Counted from the first letter of the stretch, positions 1-9,292 are shown. The stretch: 64,000 nucleotides of DNA from Acidimicrobiales bacterium (GCA_041394265.1 JAWKIO010000005.1:3534001-3598000), one strand, 5' to 3'. Made by a program: numbers and translations. Notes: generated by a model from the sequence alone, not told the origin.

Positions 1-1121
1 CGTCGTTGATCTCGACCAGCAGCGCGCCGACGAGGCGGATCACCGATTCGGTGTTGGGGAAGATCTGCACGACATCGGTGCGTCGTTTCAGTTCACGGTT
101 CAATCGTTCGATCGGGTTGTTCGACCAGATCTTGGACCAGTGCGCCGGCGGGAACCCGGTGTAGGCCAACAAGTCGGTCTCCATGCCCTCCAGCTTGGTA
201 GCGACCTCGGGCGACACACCAGCGAGCTGGGTGACGACGTTACGTAACTGGGTGCGGGCCGACCCGGCGTCGGGTTGGGCGAAGATGGTGCGGATCAACG
301 CCGCGATCATGAAGCGGTGCTGGTGCTTGGCGACCGACAACAGGTTCCTCATGGCGTGCGCGGCAGCGTTGCCAACCGGCGCCTTGGAACACCCGCCGGA
401 TTGCTGCTTTCAGCCCGGCGTGGGCGTCGGAGATGACGAGGCGGACACCCGTGAGGTTGCGGTCTTTCAAGCTCCGGAGGAACTCGGTCCAAAACGTTTC
501 GTTCTCCGAGTCCCCGACATCGACGCCGAGTACTTCCCGGTAGCCGTCGGCTCGGAGACCTGTCGCGATCACGACTGCTTTCGAGGTGACCTGGCCTGCT
601 TCGCGGACGTGGACGTAGGTGGCGTCCAGCCAGACGTAGACGAAGCGTTGATGGCCGAGATCACGGTTGCGTAGCACGGCGACGTCGGCGTCGATGTTCT
701 TGCAGATCCTGCTGACGCTGCTCTTGGAGATGCCGGTGTCGCAGCCCAACGCTTTGACCAGGTCGTCGACCTTTCGGGTGCTGGTGCCGGTGATGTAGGC
801 GGTCATGATCACTGCCCACAGGGCTTTGTCGATGCGGCGGCGGGGCTCGAGGAGTTCGGGGAAGAACGATCCTTGCCGGAGTTTCGGGATCCCCAGCTCG
901 AGGTCGCCTGCGGGGGTCGATACCAGTTTCGGGCGGTGCCCGTTGCGGAGGTTGGTGCGGGCCAGGGTCCGTTCACCGGGTTCGGCGCCGATGCGTGCGG
1001 TGAGTTCGGCTTCGATGAGTTCTTGGAGGGCGTCGGTCAGAATCTCCGCCAGTGATCCGGCAAGGCCGGTCCCGGTGAGACGCGTCTCGAAAGCGGATAG
1101 TGCAGACTCGTATTCGGTCAT
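1..1121 (-). pseudogene. IS256-family transposase, frameshifted, C-terminus cut by window edge
   Basis: Mutator/IS256 transposases are DDE enzymes that move their own IS. The N-terminal half matches the intact 409-residue copy at 59976-61205 almost residue for residue, including the stretch with the first catalytic Asp (VWLDATYVH) and the second (VISDAHAGL). After the residues WQRCR the frame is lost. Around 358-365 the copy has two bases fewer than the intact one, so the conserved C-terminal part with NNPIERLN continues in another frame from about 355 down to 1. The start is ATG at 1121 after a purine-rich stretch, as in the intact copy. The lesion may be real decay or a consensus error in a repeated sequence. 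Confidence 0.85.
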
Positions 1122-1239
1122 CGTGCGATTCCTTCTCAGTTCGTTTAGTCACTTCTGAGAATCGCACGGTGGCCACCACACCCGAGGGGATGCCCCTCCG
1201 ATGGTCAGGCCGATCTACACCACGAGACGGGACTCACCC
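1..1239 (-). mobile_element. IS256-family element, right part (left end outside window)
   Basis: This is a second copy of the element at 59929-61323, to which it aligns base for base with few differences. The outer end is recognisable because the terminal sequence CTACACCACGAGACGGGACT followed by CACCC, which in the complete copy is one 25-bp inverted repeat, occurs here at 1215-1239. The other end lies left of the window, so the target duplication cannot be checked. The element abuts a 28-bp piece (1240-1267) that may be the end of the disrupted RES-domain gene. Confidence 0.85.
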
Positions 1240-1267
1240 ACCTGGGCGTTGGTTGTCCAGCGGCCAA
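1240..1267 (-). pseudogene. possible C-terminal remnant of the disrupted RES-domain gene
   Basis: These 28 bases lie between the IS256 end (1239) and the IS3-D end (1268). On the minus strand they read GRWTTNAQ, which could continue the RES domain that stops at the other IS3-D end (7253) after PDRSLTI. That order fits a strand-and-turn pattern of RES proteins, but the piece is too short for proof. No convincing target duplication of IS3-D was found here. Confidence 0.35.
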
Positions 1268-1308
1268 GGGGGCTGCACTGAGTTTGGTTGATGGTGCTGT
1301 TGTATAGG

Positions 1309-1411
1309 TCAGGCGGCCTTGGTAGTTGGGGTGTACACGGTCTCGAACTCTATTGGGGTGAGTTTGCCGAGGCCTCGTTGGCGGCGGCGTCGGTGGTAGG
1401 TGGCCTCGATC
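1309..1411 (-). pseudogene. 3' end of IS3-D transposase orfB, separated from its body
   Basis: The minus strand encodes an IS3-family C-terminus: IEATYHRRRRQRGLGKL, then TPIEFETVYTPTTKAA and a stop. The body of the same gene is at 6146-6915 and ends with SAIVHWI. Joining the two at the shared ATC triplet restores the usual HWIE-TYHRRRRQ motif of IS3 transposases. It is therefore one gene split by IS3-A and not an independent fragment. Confidence 0.85.
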
Positions 1412-1468
1412 TGGAGTGGGGAAGGGATTTCGCGGTGAGGGGCTGCCCTGCTGAAGGGAAGTGTCATC

Positions 1469-1793
1469 GTGCCGAAGGGCATCAAGTCATCGCCTGAGTT
1501 CCGTGCTCAGGCCTGTCGTCAAGTCACCGAGTTCTCCCGACCGACCCGTGAGGTCGCCCGGGAGCTGGGCATCTCGCATGAGACTCTGCGAACCTGGCTG
1601 CGTCGAGCACGCATCGAGGAGTCCCGAGTGGCCGAAAGCGAAGAATCCGATCTCGAAGCCGAGAACAAACGGCTACGCCGAGCTGAAGACAGCGAAGGAC
1701 GAGCTGTATTGGGCCGGCCAGGAGAACGAGTTCTTGAAAAAAGCGGCGGGCTTCTTCGCAGCCGAACAACGCCCGAAGCGTGGTTCGCAGTGA
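1469..1793 (+). pseudogene. IS3-A orfA (helix-turn-helix and leucine zipper), frameshifted
   Basis: OrfA of IS3 elements supplies the DNA-binding helix-turn-helix and coiled coil of the OrfAB transposase. The GTG start follows AAGGGAAG. The N-terminus reads MPKGIKSSPEFRAQ, then the helix-turn-helix RELGISHETLRTWLRRA and a charged coil. Compared with IS3-B this copy lacks two bases near 1676 in the coil codons (ctacgcgccg became ctacgccg), so the frame breaks. It keeps an A6G run near 1738 that fits the usual IS3 slippery site, while IS3-B has only five A. The intact tail would be FLKKAAGFFAAEQRPKRGSQ, ending at 1793. Confidence 0.8.
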
Positions 1794-2454
1794 TCGACCA
1801 GATCGCTGTTGCTGGGGAGAAGCCCGAATTTCCTGTTGTCCGAATGTGCGGGTGGGCTGGCGTGTCGGAGTCCGGGTTCTACGCCTGGCGTCGCCGCACC
1901 CCTCCGCGTCGGCTCGTCGCCGGGAGTGGCTGGCCGGTGAGGTCGCCCGGGTGTTCGCTGCCTCCAACGGGGTGTTCGGCTACCGCAAGGTGCATTCCCG
2001 GCTCGTCGATGAAGGGATCGTGGTGTGTGACCGTGTGGTGCGGGATCTGATGGTCGAACAAGGCCTGGAGTCGTGTCATCCAGCGCCGTGGCGGCATCTC
2101 ACCCAACCCGATGGGACACCGCCGGCCCCCGACCTCATCGCCCGCGACTTCACCGCTGATCGGCCCGGTGTGCGTCTGGTCGGCGACATCACCCAGATCG
2201 ACACGTGGGAAGGCCCCGTGTTCCTCGCGACGGTGATCGATCTGTACAACCGTGAAGTGATCGGCTGGGCCATGGCCGAGCATCATCGGGCCGAACTGGT
2301 GTGCGAGGCGATCGTCATGGCCCGCCGGAACCGGCGGATCCGGCGGCGAGCGATCTTCCATTCCGACCGCGGCACGGAGTACACCTCGAGGGCGTTCCGT
2401 CACTGCCTGCGTGTGAATGGGCGGATCCGTTCCTCGATGGGCCAGGTCGGCTGC
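1790..2454 (+). pseudogene. IS3-A transposase orfB, 5' part, frameshifted and split
   Basis: This is the catalytic OrfB of an IS3 element, GTG start at 1790 overlapping the orfA stop. It carries the HTH_21 region (SGFYAWRRR) and two residues of the DDE triad, in VGDITQIDTW and HSDRGTEY. Two extra bases near 1902 relative to IS3-B break the frame. The gene stops being IS3 after GQVGC at 2454, where the Tn554-like element begins. The third catalytic residue (Glu of NAVAESFF) is in the distal part at 5912-6119. Confidence 0.83.
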
Positions 2455-2557
2455 TGCCCCTTTACCGGCCAATCGGATCTGGTGTTGGCGGCTTGAGCCC
2501 AGATAGTTACTGGGTTTCCTGAGATTCTTCCTTGCGTTTCTCTGGCGTCGGGTTTAC

Positions 2558-3650
2558 ATGTTTTGGTGTGCCTGCCGCTGGGTTGATCCTCGAGCAAGAC
2601 GATGTCGGGGTCTGGTCGATCGGGGTGCGGGGGCGGAACGGTTCGGGTTGGTCGACGAGTATTTGAGCTATCTGGCCGACCGGAACTATTCGCCTCGAAC
2701 GATCCGGACGTACGGCTACGGGCTCCTCGCGTTCGTCCGTTGGCTCGATGCTGAGGAGATCGACTTGGCCGAGGTGACGACTGATGTGTTGCTCAGGTTC
2801 TTGGCGGCGTGCCGGGTCGAGCGGGTTGCTGGCCGGCCGGGACCGAACGTGGTGTTGATGAACGGTCGTCGTGCTGACGCTTTGTCGCCGTCGACGGTGA
2901 ACCTCCGGTTGGCGGCGGTGTCGGGCATGTTCACGTTCCGGACGATGCGGTGCCCGGAGTTGGGGAACCCGGTTCCCAAGGGCGCTGAGGCGTCGTCGGT
3001 CGCCGGCGGAGCGTGGCGGCATGTTGTCGCATGTCGAGCGTCGCCCTCGGCGGCGTTCACCGATACGTGTCCGCGAGGCGAACCGGCTGCCACGGTCGCT
3101 CGACGCCGACCAGGTCGTGGCCTTGTTTGGGTCGTTGTTGACGTGGCGTGACCGGGCGATCGCCGGGTTGATGGTGTTCTGTGGTCTGCGCTCGGTCGAG
3201 GTTCTCGGCCTCGACGTCACCGATGTCGACATTGGTGGCCGCTGGCTCCGGGTGAACGGCAAGGGCGCTAAGGAACGTCGTGTCCCGCTCGATGTCGATG
3301 TTGCCGGGGTGATCCAGACCTACCTGCTGGCGGAGCGGCCCGAGACGGCGAGCGGCCGGTTGTTCATCGTTGCCAAGGGCCCGACCCGCGGGCAGCCGTT
3401 GACCACGGCCGGGCTGCGGCGGATCTTCCGGTATCACCGGGAACTGTCTGGTGTTGCGGGCGGGCATCCGCACGCGTTGCGCCACACCTTCGGCACTGCG
3501 CTGGCCGAGGCCGGGGTTGATCTGGCGGTGATGCAGGCCCTGCTCGGCCATACCCATATCGACACCACTGCCCGCTATGTCCATCTGGCTCCGACCCATG
3601 TCAAAGCTGAGTTCGATGCTGCCCGTCAACGACAACGCCACCAGTCCTGA
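2558..3650 (+). pseudogene. TnpA-like tyrosine recombinase, frameshifted
   Basis: This is a phage-integrase-type recombinase with an N-terminal SAM-like domain (YLSYLADRNYSPRTIRTYGYGL) and a C-terminal catalytic domain. The catalytic residues visible are Arg in CGLRSVEVLGLD, His and Arg in HALRHTFGTALAE, His in LLGHTHIDTTARYVH and the Tyr there. The frame breaks near 3003-3012. One surplus G (cggcggagcg) separates SSVAGG from ERGGMLSHVERR, so the two halves lie in different frames. The 3' end overlaps the next recombinase gene by about 30 bases. The exact start is uncertain; ATG 2558 follows the shared left-end sequence. The frameshift may be real or a sequencing error. Confidence 0.75.
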
Positions 3651-5556
3651 ACCAGCCGGCCCGCTGCCCCAGGGCGACGAGTTGTTCGAGATCTACCGGG
3701 AATACATGACCGCCACGGGGCGGGGCAACGTGACTTCGGAACGCGCCGCCCGATTGTTCCTGCGAGCATGGCCTGAGCCGTCGGCCTGGGAGGCCGAACC
3801 GTTGGACGTTCGCCTCGCCATCGATCCGTCAGCGACGGCGTTGTTGGCGATGTTGATGATGTCGGGCCGTGTCCGCCCGGGTTGGGATTGGCTGGTGAGA
3901 CGCAAACTCTCAGCGTTCTGGTCCGCCAGCGCCGGCACGCCGATCGGCGACGACATGGCGGCGTTTGTTACGGCGGCGGTCGAGGTCGGGTTCACCCCGA
4001 TCCAGGCCCGCCGGGCCGGGTCCCAGTCGATCGGCCGGGTGTTGATCCAAACCGGTCGCCGTCTCGATCAGATCACCGTCGCCGACCTCGGCGCGCTGGC
4101 CCGGGCATGCACCGATCGTGAGGCGGTTACGGGTCAGGGCTGGCGGCACTATCGCAGCGCGATCGTGTGTGCTCATCAGGTGTTGTTCCATCTCGGCGTG
4201 CTCGACACGCAACCACCGCCATCGTTGACACCGTTGCCTCTGACGGACCGGTTCGCCGGTTGCACCCCCGAACTCGGCGGGTTGATGGTCGCCTACCTGG
4301 AACGCAAGACCGGCACGTGTCGCCCCAAGACCGTGACTGCGTTGGCGACCCGCCTCAACCATTTCGGCCTGTTCCTCACCGACACCGACCCGACGCTCAT
4401 CTCGTTCAACGGGCTCGACCGGCGCCGCCATATCGAGCCGTATCTGAACTCCGTCGCCGGCGCGTCGTCGTCGAAGACCGGGCTCCCGCTCACGATCGCC
4501 GATCAGGACCGTCGGATCCGGGCGGTCGATCACATGCTGGTCGAGATCGGCGAATGGGGCTGGGACGACGCACCGCCACGACGACTGATCTTCCGTTCCG
4601 ATCATCCCCGGCTCCCCAAACCGTTGCCCCGCTACCTTCCCGTCGACGCTGATCGTCGACTCGCTGCCGCGTTGGAAGCATCGCCGTATCGGCTGTCGGC
4701 TGACGCCCTGCTCCTTGCCCGGGCGGTCGGGCTCCGTATCGGTGAACTCATCGATCTCGAACTCGACTGCGTGCACGACATCGCCGGGAACGGATCATGG
4801 TTGAAAGTCCCACTCGGGAAACTCGACACCGAACGCATGGTCCCCCTCGATGACGAAACCGTCGCGCTGATCGACCGGATCGTCGACACCCGCACCCCGG
4901 GCCGGCCGATCAACCATCCCCGCGACGGGCGTCCCACCCAGTTCCTGTTCACCCACCACGGCCGCCGGCTCTCACAAACCGCGGTCCGTCACGAACTCAG
5001 CCGTTCCGCCGAGGCCGCAGGGATCGGCCCTGTCACCCCACACCAACTCCGTCACACCTACGCCACCGCCATGGTCAACGCCGGTGTTTCTCTCCAAGCG
5101 CTCATGGCGCTCCTCGGGCACGTGTCCGCGCAGATGAGCCTGCGCTACGGGCACCTGTTCGACACGACCGTCCGGGCCGAATACGAACGAGCGCTCAACC
5201 TCGCGAAGACCAGGATCGGGGCCATGCCCCTCACCCAGACCGGCCGGGACCTGATCCCGGTGAACGCCATCAACACCAGCGGCGACTGGCGGGACGAGCC
5301 AGCGATCAAAGCCAGACTCGCCGGCGGCTACTGCCTCCGAGCCCCCGCCCAGGGCGCCTGCGCCTACGCCAACATCTGTGAGCACTGTCCGAACCTGCGC
5401 ACCGACGCTGCGTCGGTCACCGTCCTCGCTGCCCAACGCGTTGATACCCGTGCCTTGGCTGCTGACGCCGAGCGTCGTGGCTGGATCGACGAAGCCGACC
5501 GACACCACCGGCTCCTCGAACGCCTCGATCATCTCATCGAACAGGCCGGCGCATGA
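3619..5556 (+). CDS. TnpB-like tyrosine recombinase of the Tn554-like element
   Basis: Large tyrosine recombinase of about 645 residues, the size of Tn554 TnpB, that would act with TnpA in excision and integration. The catalytic domain shows Arg in AVGLRIGELIDLELD, His-x-x-Arg in PHQLRHTYATAMVN, His in LMALLGHVSAQMSLRYGH and the Tyr nucleophile in the same segment. A cysteine-rich tail follows (GGYCLRAPAQGACAYANICE, then HCPNLRTD), typical of this family and likely zinc-binding. The ATG at 3619 overlaps the tnpA end, and an upstream in-frame start at 3577 is possible. Its stop overlaps the next start (ATGA). It appears intact. Confidence 0.88.
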   Translation: MPVNDNATSPEPAGPLPQGDELFEIYREYMTATGRGNVTSERAARLFLRAWPEPSAWEAEPLDVRLAIDPSATALLAMLMMSGRVRPGWDWLVRRKLSAFWSASAGTPIGDDMAAFVTAAVEVGFTPIQARRAGSQSIGRVLIQTGRRLDQITVADLGALARACTDREAVTGQGWRHYRSAIVCAHQVLFHLGVLDTQPPPSLTPLPLTDRFAGCTPELGGLMVAYLERKTGTCRPKTVTALATRLNHFGLFLTDTDPTLISFNGLDRRRHIEPYLNSVAGASSSKTGLPLTIADQDRRIRAVDHMLVEIGEWGWDDAPPRRLIFRSDHPRLPKPLPRYLPVDADRRLAAALEASPYRLSADALLLARAVGLRIGELIDLELDCVHDIAGNGSWLKVPLGKLDTERMVPLDDETVALIDRIVDTRTPGRPINHPRDGRPTQFLFTHHGRRLSQTAVRHELSRSAEAAGIGPVTPHQLRHTYATAMVNAGVSLQALMALLGHVSAQMSLRYGHLFDTTVRAEYERALNLAKTRIGAMPLTQTGRDLIPVNAINTSGDWRDEPAIKARLAGGYCLRAPAQGACAYANICEHCPNLRTDAASVTVLAAQRVDTRALAADAERRGWIDEADRHHRLLERLDHLIEQAGA

Positions 5557-5858
5557 CCAAACTCGACGGCATCGAACAAGCCTGTCTCGACCTCACTGCC
5601 GAACAGATCAGGGTCACGTTCGCCGCGGTCGCTCAACGAACAGGTCTCAGCCGGACCACCCTCTACAACACCCCTGAGCTCCGGGCAGTCATCGACGCCC
5701 ACCGAAACCAGCCTTCCGATCCCCGAACCCTGACCAGCCTCACCCACGAAATCGGGCACCTCCGCACCGCTCTCGAAGCCATCGCCGACAGAGTCCGCCA
5801 ACACGAAGAACGCCTCCGCCACCTCGAGGACAGACAACCCCGACAACGAGCGAACTAG
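5553..5858 (+). CDS. TnpC-like small protein of the Tn554-like element (DUF6262-type)
   Basis: A protein of 101 residues translated from an ATGA overlap with tnpB. The N-terminal half looks like a helix-turn-helix (VTFAAVAQRTGLSRTTLYNT, then PELRAVID) and the C-terminal half is a charged coiled coil (EIGHLRTALEAIADRVRQHE). This layout and the gene position match the third gene of Tn554-type transposons, which affects transposition frequency or orientation in Tn554. The family call rests on order and sequence style, not on a search. Confidence 0.75.
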   Translation: MTKLDGIEQACLDLTAEQIRVTFAAVAQRTGLSRTTLYNTPELRAVIDAHRNQPSDPRTLTSLTHEIGHLRTALEAIADRVRQHEERLRHLEDRQPRQRAN

Positions 5859-5911
5859 ACACCGCCACCCGACTCCACACGGGCACATGTGAGCCAAGAT
5901 TGGCCGGTTAA

Positions 5912-6119
5912 GCCTACGACAACGCTGTCGCTGAGTCGTTCTTCGCTGCGTTGAAGAAGGAGCTCGTGCATCGCACCGAGTTCCCCACCCGGGCACGCTG
6001 AGGAAGCGGTTGCCAACTACATCGAGATCTTCTACAACCATCGCAGGCCCCACCAAGCGCTCGGGTACGCCACACCCGCCGCCTACCGGGCCCGTCGAGT
6101 CAACTCAACCGCAGCCTGA
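5912..6119 (+). pseudogene. IS3-A transposase orfB, 3' part
   Basis: Continues orfB from 2454 after removal of the transposon: AYDNAVAESFFAALKKELVH with the last catalytic Glu, then the C-terminus NYIEIFYNHRRPHQALGYAT and PAAYRARRVNSTAA with a stop at 6119. Two bases appear to be missing near 5996, where codons for ACC CGG GCA CGC run into TGA before GAGGAAGCG, so the frame is also broken here. Confidence 0.8.
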
Positions 6120-6145
6120 CACCGCGCGATCCAGTACTCACTCCA

Positions 6146-6915
6146 ATCCAGTGGACGATCGCGGAGCGGAGCTGGTCTCGGGTTTCCCAGCGTTGCCGGT
6201 TCAAGACGTTGAGCTGGAGCAGGGAGAAGAACGATTCCATGGCGGCGTTGTCGGCCGAGGAGCCGACCTGGCCCATCGAACCCCTCAGTTCGTGGAGGTC
6301 GATCACGCGGGTGAAGCGTCTCGATCGGAACTGGCCGCCGCGGTCGGAGTGAACAATGGTGTTGCCGTTGATGTCGCGGATCGTGATGGCGTTGGTCGAC
6401 GCCCGCTCGGCCAACGAGGCGGTCATGCGGGCACCCATCGAGTAGCCCACGATGCGGGTTGACCACACGTCTTTGACCGCGGCGAGATAGAGCTTGCCCT
6501 CGGCGGTGGGGTGCTCGGTGATGTCGGTCAACCACAACTCGTTGGGGCCCGACGCGGTGAAGTCACGTTTGACCAGATCGTCGTGGGCCGGCGGCCCGGC
6601 CGGCGGCCGCTTCTTGGCCTTCTTGGAGATGACCGAGAAGATCTGGTGCTCGTGACAGAGCCGCTGGACGTGCCCTTCGGTGACGGCCACTCCCATCTTG
6701 TGTAGCTCGTCGGTGAGGAACCGATACCCGAACTCGGGATCATCAGCGTGGAGGTCCATCAACAGGTTGACGAGGTGGGCGTCGTCCCAGTCCCGATCGG
6801 AGTAGGGCTTCTCGCACCACTTGTAGAACGCCTGAGACGAGAACCCCAGCACTCGACACGACGTCATCACCGGTATCCCGTCAGCCTTGAGATCACGAAC
6901 CAACGGGTAGGTCAT
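6146..6915 (-). pseudogene. IS3-D transposase orfB, body without C-terminus
   Basis: IS3-family DDE transposase beginning MTYPLVRDLKADGIPVMTSC from an ATG that overlaps the orfA stop. The HTH_21 region and catalytic core are present: Asp in LWLTDITEH, Asp in IVHSDRGGQF, Glu in DNAAMESFFSLLQ. Homology ends at SAIVHWI, exactly where IS3-A is inserted. The missing C-terminus is at 1309-1411. The residues that follow in this frame (GVSTGSRG) come from the IS3-A end. Confidence 0.87.
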
Positions 6916-7184
6916 TTTGGGAGCGCATCACGAGCAAAGAACGCCGCGGCCCGGCGCAGGATCTCGTTCTCCTGCTCGAGCACCCGGTTGCGCTTGCGGA
7001 GCTCGCGTAGCTTGGCCGACTCCGGTTCGATCCCAGCATCCGCATCGGCCGCATCACGCAGCCACCGATGCAGACACGCTTCGGAGATCCCGAAGTCCTT
7101 GGCAATCTGCGCCTTCGTCGACTCGCCCTTACGCGCGACCCGCACCACATCCTCTCGGAACTCCTCCGGATACTTCTTCGGCAT
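6912..7184 (-). CDS. IS3-D orfA, helix-turn-helix protein
   Basis: About 90 residues starting MPKKYPEEFREDVVRVA, the usual opening of IS3 OrfA. A helix-turn-helix follows (QIAKDFGISEACLHRWL), then a leucine-zipper coil (LRELRKRNRVLEQENEILRR) ending FFARDALPK. It binds the IS ends and, after frameshifting, forms the N-terminus of the OrfAB transposase. An in-frame ATG three codons upstream (7193) is an alternative start. The gene itself is intact although the partner orfB is split. Confidence 0.85.
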   Translation of the reverse strand: MPKKYPEEFREDVVRVARKGESTKAQIAKDFGISEACLHRWLRDAADADAGIEPESAKLRELRKRNRVLEQENEILRRAAAFFARDALPK

Positions 7185-7252
7185 GATGATCATCCTTCCA
7201 CGAGACCACAGTCTCGCATATCTGACCATCAACCAGACCCAGTGCAGCCCCA

Positions 7253-7876
7253 ATCGTCAACGATCGGTCAGGCGGGCAGCGGGTCTCCGATACGACAGTC
7301 GCAGGTGTCGTTGCAACGTACAAGAACGGAATACCGGAGGGGTTCATTCGCTGTGACGGGGTATTGATTGGGTCCGGGGCACCGAGTTCGTCGGCGGACC
7401 TCAGCACCTCGTTCGGGTCGTGAGTTCGCCCTCTGTAGAGGGGCTGACCCGCAGGGAATGGGATGATTGCTCCGCAAGAATGAAGAATGTTGCCGATCGC
7501 GGGCAGCAGCTCGTGCATCGAAATGTCGGCGCCGTAGCGTCGTGAGGGCTTCAGGACCGAGTCGAGAAAGACGAAGCGGGTCTCGTGCTTGACCACGTGG
7601 GCGAACCGATCCCATGCGTAGTGAAGGTTGTCGTCGTACGTCCCTGTCCAGACGTGGTTCGAGACCCACTCGAGTGGAAAGGCCTCGCAGAAGGCGTCGG
7701 CCAATCTCTCGCCTAGCGGGTTTTCATAGAAATTGAGGATGTCGGCAGACCAGGCCGATGGGGTGTTGACCTCCCACGACTGGCTCGGAATCTCAACCGA
7801 AAGGTCTTCCGGTGTGAACTCCTGGCGGATGCACTGTGACATCTCCCTGAAGAGATCAACTGCCCATGTGACCAGG
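7253..7876 (-). pseudogene. RES-domain protein, central part, cut at both ends by IS elements
   Basis: RES domains are NAD-degrading or NAD-modifying toxin folds. The minus strand shows an N-terminal helical region of the kind found in RES proteins (LSYAW-like HYAWDRFAHVVKHETRFVFL) followed by the RES core: Arg in PLYRGRTHD, then PSQRMNPSGIPFLYVATTPA and VVSETRCPPDRSLTI. At that point IS3-D starts. Upstream the frame is open back to a stop created by the IS256 end at 7890. An N-terminal zinc-ribbon piece lies beyond that IS at 9293-9472. An internal ATG at 7842 exists, but the true start was probably the distal one. Confidence 0.72.
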
Positions 7877-7889
7877 AGGAATAGTCAAG

Positions 7890-9288
7890 AGTTGTGGATG
7901 GGGTTTCTGCCTGGGTTACGCGGCGGCGGCTTCCTCGGTGGTGTCGCGTTCGATGATCACCCCCTTGTTGTCGAAGCGTGCGCCGGCTCGGACGAGGGCG
8001 ACAAGGTGGGGTGCGTTGACAGCTCGCCAGCGGTCCTGGGCGGCTTCGAGGAGTTTGTAGGCCATGGCAAGCCCAGCAGCTCGTGAGCCGGGGCCCTTGG
8101 TGACCCGGGTGCGGAGCCGGACGGTCGCGAACGTCGACTCGATCGGGTTCGTGGTCTTGAGGTGGATCCAATGCTCGGCGGGGAAGTCGAAAAACGCGAG
8201 CAGCGGGACGAGGTCGTCGGTGATCTTCGCGACCGCTTTCGGATACTTCGCCCCGTAGGTGTCCGCGAACGCTCGAGCGGCCTGCTCGGCGTGGACGCGG
8301 TCCTCGGCGTCGCGGATCTCGGCCAGCATCCGCTTGGCGGTCGGCTGCGCCGATTTCGGCAACGCCGACAACACGTTGCCGACCTTGTGGAACCAGCAAC
8401 GCTGGGCCCGGGTCTCAGGGAACACCTCGCGCAACGCCCCCCAGAACCCGAGCGCGCCGTCGCCAACGGCGAGCATCGGGGCCCGCATCCCCCGCCGCTT
8501 GAGGTCGCGCAGCAGATCCGCCCAGGACTCCGTCGATTCCCGGTAACCGTCAGTGAGCGCAACGAGTTCCTTGGTGCCGTCGACGCGGACCCCCACGATG
8601 ACCAGGCAACACAGGCGTTCTTCTTCGAGGCGGACGTTGAAGTGCACCCCATCGGCCCACACGTACACGAAGTCACGGTCATCGAGCCGGCGGGCAGCGA
8701 ACGCCTTCTGCTCGTCCTGCCACTGGGCGCTCAACCGGGTCACCACCGACGCCGACAACCCCGCAGCCGAACCGAAGAACTCTGTGAGCGCCGGCGCGAA
8801 GTCACCGGTCGACATGCCATGCAGGTACAGCAACGGCAACACGTCCGCGACCTTGGGGGACTTGCGCACCCAGGGCGGCAGGATCGAGGAACGGAACCGG
8901 GCCCGTTCCCCGGTGTCGGGATCGACGCGGCGGTCGTTCACCCGCGGCGCGGACACCCCGATCCCTCCGGCTGCGGTGGTCACCGTCCGCTCGCGGGCAT
9001 GCCCGTTCCGTGTCACCAACCGCCGTCCCTCGGCGTCACGCTGATCGGCCAGGTCGGCGATGTACGCGTCGACCTCGGCCTCCAACGCGGCGGCCAGCAT
9101 CCGGCGGGCGCCTCCCAACACGATCTCGTCCAGCGACGACCGCATCTCCGCGCGGGCGTCATCATCAGTCACTACTCTCAACATCGGCGTTCCTTCCTCC
9201 CCAGCGCAGCCACGCCGGGTCGAGCTACTCGTTACGTTCAACGAGGAAGGTACGCCGCGCCCCAGAACAGACCGGCCATCCACAACTT
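7890..9288 (-). mobile_element. IS256-family element, second subgroup
   Basis: The transposase gene is bounded by inverted repeats: AGTTGTGGATGG at 7890-7901 and its complement at 9277-9288. It belongs to a different subgroup from the copies at 1-1239 and 59929-61323. It separates two pieces of the RES-domain gene, which lie on the same strand on either side. An exact target duplication could not be identified. Confidence 0.8.
7916..9184 (-). CDS. IS256/Mutator-family transposase
   Basis: DDE transposase of 422 residues that appears intact. Core motifs include VYVWADGVHFN with the first Asp, MLAVGDGALGFW with the second, and HLKTTNPIESTFATVRLRT near the C-terminus with the catalytic Glu, plus the CWFHKVGNVL signature. 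The ATG at 9184 (MLRVVTDDDARAEM) follows a strong GGAGGAAGG site. An upstream in-frame ATG at 9283 lies in the inverted repeat and is unlikely. Confidence 0.93.
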   Translation of the reverse strand: MLRVVTDDDARAEMRSSLDEIVLGGARRMLAAALEAEVDAYIADLADQRDAEGRRLVTRNGHARERTVTTAAGGIGVSAPRVNDRRVDPDTGERARFRSSILPPWVRKSPKVADVLPLLYLHGMSTGDFAPALTEFFGSAAGLSASVVTRLSAQWQDEQKAFAARRLDDRDFVYVWADGVHFNVRLEEERLCCLVIVGVRVDGTKELVALTDGYRESTESWADLLRDLKRRGMRAPMLAVGDGALGFWGALREVFPETRAQRCWFHKVGNVLSALPKSAQPTAKRMLAEIRDAEDRVHAEQAARAFADTYGAKYPKAVAKITDDLVPLLAFFDFPAEHWIHLKTTNPIESTFATVRLRTRVTKGPGSRAAGLAMAYKLLEAAQDRWRAVNAPHLVALVRAGARFDNKGVIIERDTTEEAAAA

Positions 9289-9292
9289 CAGG

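Larger units (their letters stand above)
2455..5911 (+). mobile_element. Tn554-like transposon (two tyrosine recombinases plus a small third protein)
   Basis: The element carries tnpA-, tnpB- and tnpC-type genes in the Tn554 order. Its limits are exact because both flanks rebuild the uninterrupted IS3 orfB seen in IS3-B. The ends share TTTACCGGCCAATC (from 2461) and, inverted, TTAACCGGCCAATC (ending at 5911). The left end has six extra bases, TGCCCC, outside the repeat. No target duplication is present. In Tn554 itself a few bases at one end derive from the donor site, so the six bases may have that origin (inference). Confidence 0.82.
1412..6145 (+). mobile_element. IS3-A, an IS3-family element interrupted by a Tn554-like transposon
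   Basis: The left end TGGAGTGGGGAAGGGAT and the right end (complement TGGAGTGAGTACTGGAT) form an imperfect inverted repeat of about 26 bp. The element sits in IS3-D with an ATC duplication. It is nearly identical to IS3-B at 41827-43125. The Tn554-like element (2455-5911) splits its orfB between codons for GQVGC and AYDNAVAES. Net length without that insertion is about 1.28 kb. Confidence 0.88.
1268..7252 (-). mobile_element. IS3-D, an IS3-family element interrupted by IS3-A
   Basis: The ends form an inverted repeat: GGGGCTGCACTG at about 1269 and the complement at 7240-7251, with similarity running on for about 28 bp. The element's genes run on the minus strand. Its orfA and most of orfB are at 6146-7184 and the orfB end is at 1309-1411. 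IS3-A is inserted between them and is flanked by the triplet ATC on both sides (1409-1411 and 6146-6148), the 3-bp duplication expected for IS3. Without IS3-A the element is about 1.25 kb, a normal IS3 length. Confidence 0.85.

Noticed and set aside
183..674. Plus-strand open frame in the left IS256 copy
   Set aside because: It is antisense to the transposase and an equivalent frame exists in the other IS256 copy for the same reason.
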